From CAVQRC01 sp963715045 (GTDB taxonomy: Bacteria > Planctomycetota > Planctomycetia > Pirellulales > Lacipirellulaceae): a stretch of DNA of 64,000 nucleotides. Position numbers and translations under genes: made by a program. The DNA lies in contig CAVQRC010000003.1 in NCBI GenBank assembly GCA_963715045.1, forward strand, positions 372,001-436,000, written 5' to 3'. Position 1 is the stretch's first letter. Each line of letters begins with the position of its first letter. Positions 36,901-46,053 of this stretch are shown one piece after another. Below the pieces are notes generated by a model. That model was not told where the DNA came from. It did not search any database and saw only the letters and a program-made list of their open reading frames with translations.

Positions 36901-39260
36901 ACTCCGCGACGGTCCCGAGCTACGAGTTGTGCAGCTACTGCGGGTTGCCAGTGGGTGGGGCGTCCAGAAGTCGGTTGCCGGCAGACGAGCAGCGGCCCCT
37001 TTACTGTTGCCTGGGCTGCCGCGTGGCGGCGGGGATCACCAGCGAGTCGGGAGAGTCGGGTGAAGCCCGCTGGACTCTGACCCGGCTGGGCCTGGCCATC
37101 TTCTTTTCGATGAACGTGATGGTCTTCACGATGGCCCTGTGGAGCTGGGATGTCTACGAGATCGAGCAGCGACCGGTGATCGAGGTGCTTCGCGGCGTGC
37201 TGCGATACGCTTGCCTGTTGTTCTCTGCCCCGGTGCTGATCCTGCTCGGCGGTCCGATCCTGGAGTCGGTCCTCGCCGCGTTTGCCGCGCGACGTGTGAC
37301 GAGCGACCTGTTGCTGTTGATTGGAGCCGCCGCGGCGTTCGTGTATTCCGCGGTGGCCCTGCTGACCGACCAGCCGCACGTGTACTTCGAAGTCGGCTGC
37401 ATGATTCTTGTGGCCGCGACTCTTGGCCGCTGGCTCGAGGCCACCGGAAAGCTGCGGGCCAGCAAGGCCCTGCGGTCGCTCAGAAACCTGTTGCCCGAGA
37501 CCGCCACGCGGATCGTTGCCACGACCGCCGAGCAGGTTCCCCTGGAGGAGGTCCAGGCCGGCGATCTGGTCAAGGTATTGCCGGGGGATCGGATACCGCT
37601 CGACGGCAGGATTGAGTCGCGGGCCCCGAACGTGGCGGAGTCGCAGGATCTGGCGGGTGGTTCGAGGGTCGATGAGCAGATCGTGACGGGAGAGAGTCGG
37701 CCACGTCGCAAGGTTGCGGGAGATCCCGTGTATGGCGGGTCGTTGAACCTGGACGCGGAACTTCTGGTTCGCGTCACCGCCACGTCGGCCGCCGGTTCCA
37801 TCGCCCGGCTCGTGAACGCGGTGGAGCAGGCCGCGTTGACGAAGAGCGTCGAGATCCGGCTCGCGGATCGGCTCGCGGCCTGGTTCGTTCCCGCCACGGC
37901 CTTGATCGCCGCGGCAACTTTCGCGGCCCACTACCAGCAAGGCGGATTTCAGCCCGCATTGATGAGTTCACTGGCTGTCATTCTGATCGCGTGCCCCTGT
38001 GCCCTCGGCATCGCCACGCCGCTCGCGTTGTGGGCCGCGATCGGCGCCGCGGCCAGTCAGGGTGTGCTCGTACGCCGCGGCGATGCCCTCAGCCGTCTGG
38101 CGCGCCTCGGCGGTGTGTGTTTCGACAAGACGGGCACGATCACCAGCGGCGACCTGGAAGTTGTCGACGTGGGATGCGTCGTCGACCGGGACCGGTTTGA
38201 ACGCGTGGCGGTGACGCTCGCGAAGTGCTCGACCCATCCGCTGTCCAAAGCGATCGCGAATTCCCTGACTGCCGAGCCGCTGCCCATCGCCGATCAGCCG
38301 CGGGAGGAACGTGGCCGCGGAGTGGTCGCCGGCATCCGCGATTGCGACGACCGGCCGATGCGGGCCGTTCTCGGAAATCCGGCATTCGTTTCCGAACAAG
38401 TCGCCACGCACGCCACGATCTCGGAGCCCTGTCATGTGGCCGCGGAAGGCACCGGCGACTGGTCGCACACGGGGCCGGTGGCTGACGACAGCGAAGCAAG
38501 CGATCGGCTGCAGGGAATCCACTCACGACAGGCCCACCGCGTGCCCTCGTCGTACGATGCGGCGGTCTTCGTGGCGGCGCATCCGCACGACACCGTGGTG
38601 GGGATCGGCTGGGATGGGGCCCTGCGAGGGGCGATCGCGATTCGTGAGGCCGTCCGACCCGAGGTCGCCACGGTGATTGGCAAGCTTCGCGAACAGAGAC
38701 TTGCGGTGCGGATCCTCACCGGCGATCGAAGCGATCGGGCCCGCAGTATCGAAGCAGAAACCGGCATCGAGACGCTCGGGGAACTGCTGCCCGAGGACAA
38801 ATTGGCGGCCGTGCAGGCGATGCAACTGGAAGTCGGCTGCGTGGCGATGGTCGGCGATGGAATCAACGACGCACCCGCACTGGCCACCGCCGATATCGGC
38901 ATCGCGCTCGAATCGGGGGCCGATGTTTCCCGGGATGCGGCCGATATCTGCCTCTTGGGAGGCACCCTCACGCAGCTTCCCTACGCCATTGTGCTCGCCC
39001 GCGATACTGCCAAGTCCATCAAGTTCAACCTCGCCTGGGCGACGGCCTACAACGTCATCGGCGTCGGCCTGGCCGCCGCCGGCTACCTCAATCCGGTTGT
39101 CGCCGCCGCGGCCATGGTCGGCAGCAGTTTTTGCGTCATCACCAATTCACTGAATCTGGCAAGCCGCCATACGGGAACCCCGCGCAGCCTGCCCGTAACC
39201 GCCCGCCCCCCAGCAGTTGCCGTGCCAACACGCGACCTGGCAGCGGAGACCGCCCCGTGA
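36897..39260 (+). CDS. ccoI: Copper-transporting P1B-type ATPase for oxidase assembly (CcoI/FixI-like)
   Basis: A 787-residue P-type ATPase. The N-terminus has a Cys-rich metal site (CSYCG and YCCLGC). Core motifs are VTGESR (actuator), the ion-binding ACPCALGIATP, the phosphorylation site FDKTGTITSG, CSTHPLSKAI (HP) and VGDGINDAPAL. Eight helices are expected. An extra stretch of about 45 polar residues follows the nucleotide-binding segment (between LGNPAFVSEQ and YDAAVFVAA) and is not usual. It starts at GTG 36897, overlapping the previous stop by four bases. Family role: delivery of copper for cbb3 oxidase maturation. Confidence 0.94.
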   Translation: MNSATVPSYELCSYCGLPVGGASRSRLPADEQRPLYCCLGCRVAAGITSESGESGEARWTLTRLGLAIFFSMNVMVFTMALWSWDVYEIEQRPVIEVLRGVLRYACLLFSAPVLILLGGPILESVLAAFAARRVTSDLLLLIGAAAAFVYSAVALLTDQPHVYFEVGCMILVAATLGRWLEATGKLRASKALRSLRNLLPETATRIVATTAEQVPLEEVQAGDLVKVLPGDRIPLDGRIESRAPNVAESQDLAGGSRVDEQIVTGESRPRRKVAGDPVYGGSLNLDAELLVRVTATSAAGSIARLVNAVEQAALTKSVEIRLADRLAAWFVPATALIAAATFAAHYQQGGFQPALMSSLAVILIACPCALGIATPLALWAAIGAAASQGVLVRRGDALSRLARLGGVCFDKTGTITSGDLEVVDVGCVVDRDRFERVAVTLAKCSTHPLSKAIANSLTAEPLPIADQPREERGRGVVAGIRDCDDRPMRAVLGNPAFVSEQVATHATISEPCHVAAEGTGDWSHTGPVADDSEASDRLQGIHSRQAHRVPSSYDAAVFVAAHPHDTVVGIGWDGALRGAIAIREAVRPEVATVIGKLREQRLAVRILTGDRSDRARSIEAETGIETLGELLPEDKLAAVQAMQLEVGCVAMVGDGINDAPALATADIGIALESGADVSRDAADICLLGGTLTQLPYAIVLARDTAKSIKFNLAWATAYNVIGVGLAAAGYLNPVVAAAAMVGSSFCVITNSLNLASRHTGTPRSLPVTARPPAVAVPTRDLAAETAP

Positions 39261-39955
39261 TCGAGCTCCCACTGATTCTGGTTTCCGGCGTGTTGGGTTC
39301 TTCCCACTGCATCGGCATGTGCGGTCCGTTCACCCTGGCCCTGGCGGCATCCACCCGCTCGTTTCGGGAAAACGTCTGGCGGCAGCTTGTCTACAGCCTG
39401 GGCAGGGTTTTCACGTACACGGTGATGGGGACCGTAGCCGGAACGGCCGGGCTGAAACTGGCCACGTCGGTGCCGGCAATATTCAATGTTCCGGCCGTGT
39501 TGGCCCTGGCGGCAGGCAGTTTCCTGATCTATCAGGGGCTCGCTGCGGCGGGGGTCTGGCGGCGGCCGGGGATCGCCGGAAGTTCCCCCTGTCTCGGCGG
39601 CACGATGCTTGCCACATTCCTTTCGGCTACCTCGAGTCGAGACGTATTTTTGGCCGGACTGTTAACCGGATTTCTTCCCTGCGGACTGGTGTATGCGTTT
39701 CTCGCTGTTGCCGCCGGCAGCGGCAGCCCGTTTCTGGGCGGTGGCGTGATGATCGCCTTCGGCCTCGGGACGGTTCCCGTCATGGTGGCCACCGGTTGTG
39801 GAGGGCAATTGCTCAGCGTAGCCGCTCGGTCCCGGCTCCTGCAGGCGGCGGCCTGGTGTGTCGTCGCGGCGGGCGGCGTTTCAATCGCAAGGGGAGTGGC
39901 CTACCTGGCGGCCGACCCCGCATCCCAGGTGCCCGCCTGCCCGTTTTGCTTGTAA
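39257..39955 (+). CDS. TauE/SafE-like membrane protein (oxidase-associated)
   Basis: A 232-residue, six-helix protein of the sulfite exporter TauE/SafE-like group that accompanies CcoI-type ATPases. Typical motifs: SGVLGSSHCIGMCGPFTLAL at the start and GLLTGFLPCGLVYAFL in the middle, with conserved Cys pairs suggesting metal handling. The GTG at 39257 overlaps the ATPase stop (GTGA), so the two are coupled. It probably helps copper delivery or cytochrome maturation; sulfite export is unlikely in this context. Confidence 0.9.
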   Translation: MIELPLILVSGVLGSSHCIGMCGPFTLALAASTRSFRENVWRQLVYSLGRVFTYTVMGTVAGTAGLKLATSVPAIFNVPAVLALAAGSFLIYQGLAAAGVWRRPGIAGSSPCLGGTMLATFLSATSSRDVFLAGLLTGFLPCGLVYAFLAVAAGSGSPFLGGGVMIAFGLGTVPVMVATGCGGQLLSVAARSRLLQAAAWCVVAAGGVSIARGVAYLAADPASQVPACPFCL

Positions 39956-39994
39956 AACTCCTTCGATACTACGTTCTGCTCGAGAGCAACTAAC

Positions 39995-40390
39995 GTGTCT
40001 CGCACGATCATCAATTTCTGGCTCGATACGGCGATGCTGGTGAATTTCCTGGCAGTGGTGCTGGTCTCCGTGGTCGTTCGCTTCATTTTTCCACCGGCAG
40101 CATCGGCAGAGGGATGGACGCTCTGGTCCTGGACGCTCGATCAGTGGATCGGGCTGCAGTTCGTCCTCTTGTCTGTGTTTGTATTCGGTGTGCTCTTGCA
40201 TCTGATGCTGCATTGGAACTGGGTTTGCGGAGTTCTCTCCAGCCGCCTGCTTCCCAAACGCGCGGGGAAGCGTCGCAACATGGACGAGGGGTCGCGGACG
40301 ATTCTCGGCGTCGGCCTGCTGATCGTACTGCTCAACGTCATGGGGCTGGCGATTGCCGCAGCCGTGCTGTCGATTCAAGGTCCCGTGTGA
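39995..40390 (+). CDS. DUF4405 membrane protein
   Basis: 131 residues with three helices (AMLVNFLAVVLVSVVVRFIF, QFVLLSVFVFGVLLHLMLHW, ILGVGLLIVLLNVMGLAIAA) and a conserved HLMLHWNWV. This matches DUF4405, a family of small membrane proteins with His residues that may bind haem b, common beside respiratory genes. The start is GTG 39995. It is the last gene of the oxidase cluster and is followed by palindromic repeats. Confidence 0.85.
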   Translation: MSRTIINFWLDTAMLVNFLAVVLVSVVVRFIFPPAASAEGWTLWSWTLDQWIGLQFVLLSVFVFGVLLHLMLHWNWVCGVLSSRLLPKRAGKRRNMDEGSRTILGVGLLIVLLNVMGLAIAAAVLSIQGPV

Positions 40391-40413
40391 GTAAGCGGCC
40401 GTGTAGTCGATGG

Positions 40414-40590
40414 ATGTAGTCGGGTCACTCCGTGACACGGTCCTGCAGATGGCCGCGGCGATCGGGAAAGCCGTGATCCCGCCACGGAGTGTCGGGCCTA
40501 CATGTAGTCGGGTCACTCCGTGACACGGTTTCGCAGATGGCCGCGGCGATCGGGAAAGCCGTGATCCCGCCACGGAGGCGGGCCTACACG
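40414..40590. repeat. Two tandem 88-bp units with CACTCCGTG palindromes
   Basis: Units at 40414-40501 and 40502-40588 are nearly identical: ATGTAGTCGGGTCACTCCGT, GACACGGT, then GCAGATGGCCGCGGCGATCG, GGAAAGCCGTGATCCCGCC, ACGGAG and GGGCCTAC. Inner hairpins are GTCAC-TCC-GTGAC-type and CCGCCAC-GGAGTG-type. The same element in the opposite orientation occurs twice at 44187-44415. The arms read like a mirrored pair, suggesting a stem-loop in RNA. Confidence 0.85.
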
Positions 40591-40609
40591 TAGTCGAGCC
40601 TGCACTCCG

Positions 40610-41299
40610 TCACTCCCGCTGTTCGAAATCCAAGAGACGCTGATAGTCCTCGGGAGTATCGACATCGCCCTGGCTGCCGGGGCAATCGACTGGAATCCTT
40701 CGTGGCGGATGGTGCTTTAAGAGCATGTTGATTCCGTCTGCAGGACCGAGCTTGCCAATGGCGTGTCGCAGGAACCAGGGAAACAGGACAGGGTGGCCTC
40801 CCCGTCCCTCACACACCGGTACCACACCGACCGGCTGGTCCGGGTCGTAAGCATCGACAACGCGATCGATGACCGCTGCTTCGAGTTGCGGCAGATCCGC
40901 CGGGGCAAGCAGCCACGCATCGTTCTCTGCGGGAGCGAACTGCGCTGCGATAGACCTCAGGCCGAGCTCGACCGACTCCTTCATATCGCGTGGATCGTGA
41001 GTTGCGACGCACACGGAGACACCCGAATTCCGGCAGATCGTCTGCAGCGGCAGATCGTCTTTTCTCACCACGACGGTCACCTGATCAACCTGACTCGATT
41101 GCCAGGCGGCCAGCACGTGCTCCATGATCGTGCGACCTTGATACGACAACAGCAGCTTCGGTCGCTGCATACGGCGACTGCGACCCGCGGCTGGGATGAT
41201 CGCGAAACTCTTAGAGCCGATCCGGAAACTGGATTCAGCAACCGGATTTGCCGGCCGTGGGACGCGTTCACTGAGGTTCTGGGATAGGTTCTGAGTCAC
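40610..41299 (-). CDS. MobA/MocA-like nucleotidyltransferase
   Basis: A 229-residue NTP-transferase (NTP_transf_3). The signature FAIIPAAGRSRRMQRPKLLL binds the nucleotide; LLAPADLPQLEAAVIDRVVD carries the metal-binding Asp, and GRGGHPVLFP is typical of the MocA (molybdopterin cytidylyl/guanylyltransferase) group. Relatives also transfer nucleotides to other small molecules, and no molybdoenzyme gene is nearby, so the acceptor is uncertain. Its GTG start overlaps the stop of the ceramidase-like gene by four bases, an unexpected but clear coupling. Confidence 0.88.
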   Translation of the reverse strand: MTQNLSQNLSERVPRPANPVAESSFRIGSKSFAIIPAAGRSRRMQRPKLLLSYQGRTIMEHVLAAWQSSQVDQVTVVVRKDDLPLQTICRNSGVSVCVATHDPRDMKESVELGLRSIAAQFAPAENDAWLLAPADLPQLEAAVIDRVVDAYDPDQPVGVVPVCEGRGGHPVLFPWFLRHAIGKLGPADGINMLLKHHPPRRIPVDCPGSQGDVDTPEDYQRLLDFEQRE

Positions 41300-42672
41300 T
41301 TCACCGCACCAACCTGGCGATGCACCTCCTCGACGATGAGTTGCTCGACTGAGTCGGCCCAGGGCGAGGGAAGCCCGTAGTACACCATCGCTCCGCCTCC
41401 CTCGTAGCCTCCCTCGAGGAGAACTCGCCGCGAGGGAATGTAGGCCATCACGTCGTTCGCATAACCGGCAACCCAGGTGTTGGAACCGCCGAGTTCGCCG
41501 CGAAGACGAATCGCGAAGTCGACAACGACCTCACCGCCGAGCAGGATCCAAGTCAGGTCGTCGCCCAGTTTCCAGACCTCGATCGGGTACGGGTAAGCAG
41601 GTTCCAGCGACCCGCCCGCGTCGAGCCGGTCGAGAAACATCTTGGCCCGGGCGGCCGTGTAACGGTCTTCAGACTTGGCGTCGCGTTCGATCTGATCACG
41701 GCTGGGGAGTGCCGCGAACGGAAGCGCGATTTCGCCATAGGCTGTCCGCAGACTACCGGTGACTTCATGCATGTCGGCAGTCATCAAAACGGCGTCGACG
41801 GCGTCGGCCAACCGGCGTCCGTAGTGGCGGGCCAGTTCAACCGATCGCCGCGGCAAGGGGTTCTGATCGGCGCCGCAACCCGCCCAGAACATCGCCGTCA
41901 CGCCCGGATAGAGGTCCTCGAGTTCGGCTTGAGCGAATCCCGGGAAATCGCCTGACCATTGATAGAACGACAAGACGGTCGCATGGCAGGCGTAACCGAA
42001 CACGACGGTCTGCAGGTTACCGTCGTTGTCGCGAACGGCCAGCACCGGTACCGTGTGATCGACCGGACCCTTGAGCCGCCCCTCGGTCCGCCACTGCGGC
42101 ACATTCCCCTCGGGGCGGTTCTCCCGGCGATTGACCGCAAACGTTGCGGTCCCGATGTCCCAGCTCAGCCGAGCCGGTGCCATCGCGTCGATGGCCTCGC
42201 CGACGACCGCGACGACTTTACCCTCGAGCCACTCGGTGTAGGCATCGATCAGCCGTTGCTGCTCGGTGGCGACGAGCAGGTAGTGAATCGGAGCGAGGTT
42301 CCGTCGCAACGCCGGTCCCGTATGCGTGTGCGAGCAGCAGATCGCAATCTGTGAGCGATCGAGGCCGTACCGCTCGTGCAGCGTCTCGCAGATCGACGTG
42401 GATAGTTCGCGATCGATGCCGATCAGATCCAACGTGACGAGCACGCCGCGATGGCCTGTGGCATCTTCGAGGCACAGTGCCTTCGCCCACAGTTCGGTCA
42501 GTTTGCCGGCGGCCGGCTTGTCGCGACTGGCATAGCCGCTCATCCACATCGGCTGCTCGGGAGTGATCTCCACCCGGGCGGTCCCGGCCTGCCAGGTATC
42601 TTCCGCCAAGACAACGGCAGGGAACAACGCCACGATCACGACGCCAGCGAAAGCGGATATTCGAATCAGCAC
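41296..42672 (-). CDS. Neutral/alkaline ceramidase-like secreted protein
   Basis: A 458-residue exported protein with signal peptide (ISAFAGVVIVALFPAVVLAE) and the N-terminal domain of neutral ceramidases. The metal-binding site is ICCSHTHTGPALR, with FGYACHATVLSFY and AMFWAGCGADQNPLPR providing further ligands. Planctomycetes have many such proteins; ceramide is not necessarily the substrate. It starts at GTG 42672; upstream codons of the same frame are low-complexity. It lacks the C-terminal Ig-like domain of true ceramidases. A second family member lies at 44421-45821 beyond the DUF1501 gene. Confidence 0.88.
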   Translation of the reverse strand: MLIRISAFAGVVIVALFPAVVLAEDTWQAGTARVEITPEQPMWMSGYASRDKPAAGKLTELWAKALCLEDATGHRGVLVTLDLIGIDRELSTSICETLHERYGLDRSQIAICCSHTHTGPALRRNLAPIHYLLVATEQQRLIDAYTEWLEGKVVAVVGEAIDAMAPARLSWDIGTATFAVNRRENRPEGNVPQWRTEGRLKGPVDHTVPVLAVRDNDGNLQTVVFGYACHATVLSFYQWSGDFPGFAQAELEDLYPGVTAMFWAGCGADQNPLPRRSVELARHYGRRLADAVDAVLMTADMHEVTGSLRTAYGEIALPFAALPSRDQIERDAKSEDRYTAARAKMFLDRLDAGGSLEPAYPYPIEVWKLGDDLTWILLGGEVVVDFAIRLRGELGGSNTWVAGYANDVMAYIPSRRVLLEGGYEGGGAMVYYGLPSPWADSVEQLIVEEVHRQVGAVK

Positions 42673-42819
42673 GGTCAGCGGTCTCCCGGTACGAGGACGA
42701 TCCAAGGGTGAGTCCTGGGACGAGTGCCGAGTATACCGGATATCCCAGTCTCCGGTCGGGCGTCGCGCGGACCCCCAAACGTTGTTCGCGTCATCCAAAC
42801 GTGATAAATTCCCGCAACA

Positions 42820-42859
42820 AACCCACCAACCCACAAACCCACAAACCCACAAACCCCCA
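42820..42859. repeat. AACCCACA tandem block before a start codon
   Basis: About five copies of an eight-base unit (AACCCACA) lead directly into ATG 42860. There is no room for a Shine-Dalgarno site between repeat and start codon. Confidence 0.8.
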
Positions 42860-44173
42860 ATGCTCCACATCGGATCACGGCGTTGGTTCCTGCAGGTCAA
42901 CGCGGCCGGTCTGGCGGGTCTGCCCTGGCTGAGCGCGGCGGCCGATGGCGTGGAGAGCGGGACCGCGAATCGCCCGGCGGGTGATGCCAAAGCCGTGATT
43001 CTGTTCTGGCTCTCGGGTGGGCCCAGTCAGCTCGATATGTGGGATCCGAAGCCGACGGCACCGCGGGAAGTTCGCGGACCGTACGGAGTCATCTCGACCA
43101 GACTCCCGGGTGTGCAATTCTGCGAACATCTGCCGCTGCAGGCATCGATTGCCGACCAGCTTTCGATTCTCCGCTCGGTCGACTGCAGTGCGAGCAACCA
43201 TACGCCGATCACGATGCAGGCCGGCAACCCACTGGCGCAGCGTACCAACGACGGCAACGACGGGGGCGGCTATCCCTCGATGGGCTCGGTCGCGGCCAGG
43301 TATCGCGGAGCGAACGATCCGCATCTGCCACCCTTCGTCGGGCTGGCCGACAGTTGGGCCGCGGACGTGTGGGGGGCCGGACACCTGGGTAGCCAATTCG
43401 CGCCCGTGCAGGGGAACACCCTGGCCGGCAAGTTCGCGTTGCCGGAGGGAGTTCACATCGAACGGTTGCGGAACCGCGAGGCCTTGCGGCAGGAGCTGGC
43501 ACGACTGGGGCGGCAGGTTGACGCCGCGGCCATCCAGGGCGGCCTGGGGCGCCACTCCCAGCGCGCTTACGAAATGGTGTTGTCGGGAAGAATCCGCGAA
43601 GCCCTCGACGTCGACCGCGAGAGCGACGCATTACGCGACGAGTACGGGCGAGAAAGCATCGGCGAAAAGGCCCTGCTGGCACGGCGTCTCGTCGAAGCGG
43701 GCGTTACGTTCGTGCTCGTGAGTGGCGCGTGGGGATACTTTGACCATCACGGCGACGATGTTCGCTGGGGCGGGATCGAAAAGGGACTCACGCCCTTGCT
43801 GCCGCGAATCGATCGCGTGTTGTACGCCCTCGTCAAAGACCTCGAGCAACGTGGCCGGCTCGACAGTACGCTGATTTTGATGATGGGGGAGTTCGGTCGT
43901 ACGCCAAAGATCAACGAACAGGCCGGCCGTCATCACTGGCTGCCCGTGATGTCGATGCTGATGGCCGGGGGTGGGTTACGGCACGGCCAGGTGATCGGCG
44001 CTACCGATCGTCACGGCGGTGCGATCGCCGAGCGCCCCGTCCGGCCTCAAGATCTCGCGGCGACCGTGTATCGCTATCTCGGCATCGATCTCGATACGGT
44101 GTGGCGGGATCCCGCCGGACGACCCAATCCAATCGTGACCGCCGGCGGCGAACCGATCGCCGAGCTGTTCTAG
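42860..44173 (+). CDS. DUF1501 protein with Tat signal (second copy)
   Basis: A 437-residue exported DUF1501 protein. Tat-like start (SRRWFLQVNAAGLAGLPWLS), then VILFWLSGGPSQLDMWDPKP, SNHTPITMQAG, MMGEFGRTPKINEQAGRHHW and LMAGGGLRHGQVIGATDRHG. All family blocks are intact. Unlike the copy at 3711, it has no DUF1549/DUF1553 partner and instead sits between two ceramidase-like genes. ATG 42860 was chosen because the Tat signal starts there; the upstream codons are simple repeat. Confidence 0.92.
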   Translation: MLHIGSRRWFLQVNAAGLAGLPWLSAAADGVESGTANRPAGDAKAVILFWLSGGPSQLDMWDPKPTAPREVRGPYGVISTRLPGVQFCEHLPLQASIADQLSILRSVDCSASNHTPITMQAGNPLAQRTNDGNDGGGYPSMGSVAARYRGANDPHLPPFVGLADSWAADVWGAGHLGSQFAPVQGNTLAGKFALPEGVHIERLRNREALRQELARLGRQVDAAAIQGGLGRHSQRAYEMVLSGRIREALDVDRESDALRDEYGRESIGEKALLARRLVEAGVTFVLVSGAWGYFDHHGDDVRWGGIEKGLTPLLPRIDRVLYALVKDLEQRGRLDSTLILMMGEFGRTPKINEQAGRHHWLPVMSMLMAGGGLRHGQVIGATDRHGGAIAERPVRPQDLAATVYRYLGIDLDTVWRDPAGRPNPIVTAGGEPIAELF

Positions 44174-44186
44174 AACGCTGTCGTCT

Positions 44187-44415
44187 CGTGTAGGCCCGCC
44201 ACTCCGTGGCGGGATCACGCTAACGCCGGTGCTGACGGTCTTTCGGCGATGAGGGTTCCCGGCCGAGGACGATCCTCCGCCTCGCGTCACGGAGTGCCGC
44301 GGCCACGTGTAGACCCGCCACTCCGTGGCGGGATCGCGTTGGCGCTGAGGGTCTGGCCAGAGGGTCGTGCCGCGGCCATCCGCAGACCGCGTCACGGAGT
44401 GCCGCGGCTACATTT
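44187..44415. repeat. Two tandem 119-bp units with CACTCCGTG palindromes (inverted relative to 40414)
   Basis: Units starting at 44187 and 44306 each begin CGTGTAGRCCCGCCACTCCG, continue TGGCGGGATCRCG and end CGTCACGGAGTGCCGCGG followed by CYAC. CCCGCCAC-TCC-GTGGCGGG is a perfect eight-pair hairpin. The pair ends a few bases from the stop of the ceramidase-like gene on the minus strand. Confidence 0.85.
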
Positions 44416-44420
44416 CGCGG

Positions 44421-45821
44421 CTACATCAGCAGCTTTTGCATGCCGCGGGCGAGCAGGTCATCGACGGTGGGTTCGCAAAACGCCACGCCGACTTCATAGC
44501 CGCCGCACGGATACTCCTGTTGGATCGGAATGTACCAGGGACCGCCGTCGCCGTAGGCCGCCGTCGCGACAAAACGATCTGGAGCGAGCCGTTGTCCGCG
44601 GAGCTGGTACTGCACGAAACACTCTGCCGGTAAGTGCAGCATGGAAATGTTATCGATCGACAATGCGCTCAGCACGATCGGCTGACGTTGCTCGAGACGA
44701 CGCAGCCACGCCAGCGTGAACGCAGGCCGGTTCCGTTCCACCGTTCGCCGCTCCTTGTCGGCAATCGCCTGTTCGAGTTCGTCCGCCACGAACAACGCCC
44801 GGGGCTCTGGCAGGATGTCCACGGTTCGCCACGTCAACTCCGAGATGGGCTGCGGCTGGAGCTTCTGTTCGGATTGCACGATTCCGTCATACATCCGGCC
44901 CGTGAGCACGTTACGGGTTGCCGGCGTGCCGTCGTTGTACTTGCCGGCGGCGATATTGCCCGCGCAGCCCGTGAAATAAACATGCAGGCAATCGGGTTCG
45001 TCCCGCTGCCGCTGCTTGCGGGCGAGACCGGCAAAGTCACTCGTCACCCGCCCGTCGCCGTAGTAGCTCATCGGGTGCGTTGCGTAATAGTGACACGCGG
45101 CGATTTTCTCCTGGTGATCATAAAACGCGATTGTCTTGAGCAGCGGATCAATCGTTCCCTCGGGGAGCGCGATGAGTTCTGGGTCGACGCACGAGCTGCT
45201 TCGCATCCGGACGACTTTGCGATTGTCGTCGCGGAGCACACGGCGGTTCGAGGCGACTTTCAGGACCGGGGCTTCACCGTGAGCAATGTGCGTCACGGGC
45301 CGGGCCTGGCGGAGGCTTTCCGCGATCGCTTCGCGGCCGCGTTCGAGACAGCGGTTGAAAAAATCCAGCTCGATGATGTGTGGCAAATCCCCCTGACGGG
45401 CCACGATCTCCTCGGCATCGAGGCACGCGAACGGGGCGTTGTGTTGATGCACGCATTGGACGGCCACCCGCTCGGGCGTGGTGCCGGCCGCTTCGGCCAG
45501 GGCTCTCCGCCAGGCGACGTGCGCTGAGTTGAGAATGCCCGTCCAGTCGACGGCGCACAGGACGATCGGCGCACCACTGCCCAGCAGCACCAGACCGAGC
45601 GCCTGGAGTGGATCGTCGACCGCCTCGACGGGCTTGATCCAGCCCCCGCAACACGAACTGCCGAGCGGAGGAGTAACGTCGAACCGAAACGCCGCCAGGT
45701 GCAGGTTCGCGGCGGCAGACCGGTCGACCTTGGCGGCATGAAGCAGACCGCTGCCGAGATACCCCGACGCCGTCAGGGCCAGGCTGCGGTCGAGGAAACT
45801 ACGTCGAGAAACTCGAGCCAC
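44421..45821 (-). CDS. Ceramidase-like protein with Tat signal
   Basis: A 466-residue protein related to the neutral ceramidase N-terminal domain. Tat signal SRRSFLDRSLALTASGYLG; AFRFDVTPPLGSSCCGGWI near the start; metal-site equivalents VQCVHQHNAPFACL, ACHYYATHPMSYYGDGRV and FTGCAGNIAAGKYNDG. The HxHxxP motif is HQHNAP here. Start GTG 45821. It is more distant from true ceramidases than 41296-42672; substrate unknown. It ends beside the 44187 repeat pair. Confidence 0.83.
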   Translation of the reverse strand: MARVSRRSFLDRSLALTASGYLGSGLLHAAKVDRSAAANLHLAAFRFDVTPPLGSSCCGGWIKPVEAVDDPLQALGLVLLGSGAPIVLCAVDWTGILNSAHVAWRRALAEAAGTTPERVAVQCVHQHNAPFACLDAEEIVARQGDLPHIIELDFFNRCLERGREAIAESLRQARPVTHIAHGEAPVLKVASNRRVLRDDNRKVVRMRSSSCVDPELIALPEGTIDPLLKTIAFYDHQEKIAACHYYATHPMSYYGDGRVTSDFAGLARKQRQRDEPDCLHVYFTGCAGNIAAGKYNDGTPATRNVLTGRMYDGIVQSEQKLQPQPISELTWRTVDILPEPRALFVADELEQAIADKERRTVERNRPAFTLAWLRRLEQRQPIVLSALSIDNISMLHLPAECFVQYQLRGQRLAPDRFVATAAYGDGGPWYIPIQQEYPCGGYEVGVAFCEPTVDDLLARGMQKLLM

Positions 45822-46053
45822 GGTACGTTCTCGGGGTAACAGGAGCGTTCCACAGTTGCTCGCTATGAGACTAGCAAACCCGAGCTGGCCGCAGCAAGTC
45901 GACGAGCCCAATCAACCGTTGCCCGTTGACATCGGCGAGAACCCGTCGCACAACCTAAACTGCGAGGTCGCAGCTCAGGGGGGCGATGGTTCCGCCGACA
46001 TCTCGAGTCCAGCACTACAATGGTCCAACCACAAACTCCCAGCAGAATTTGCC

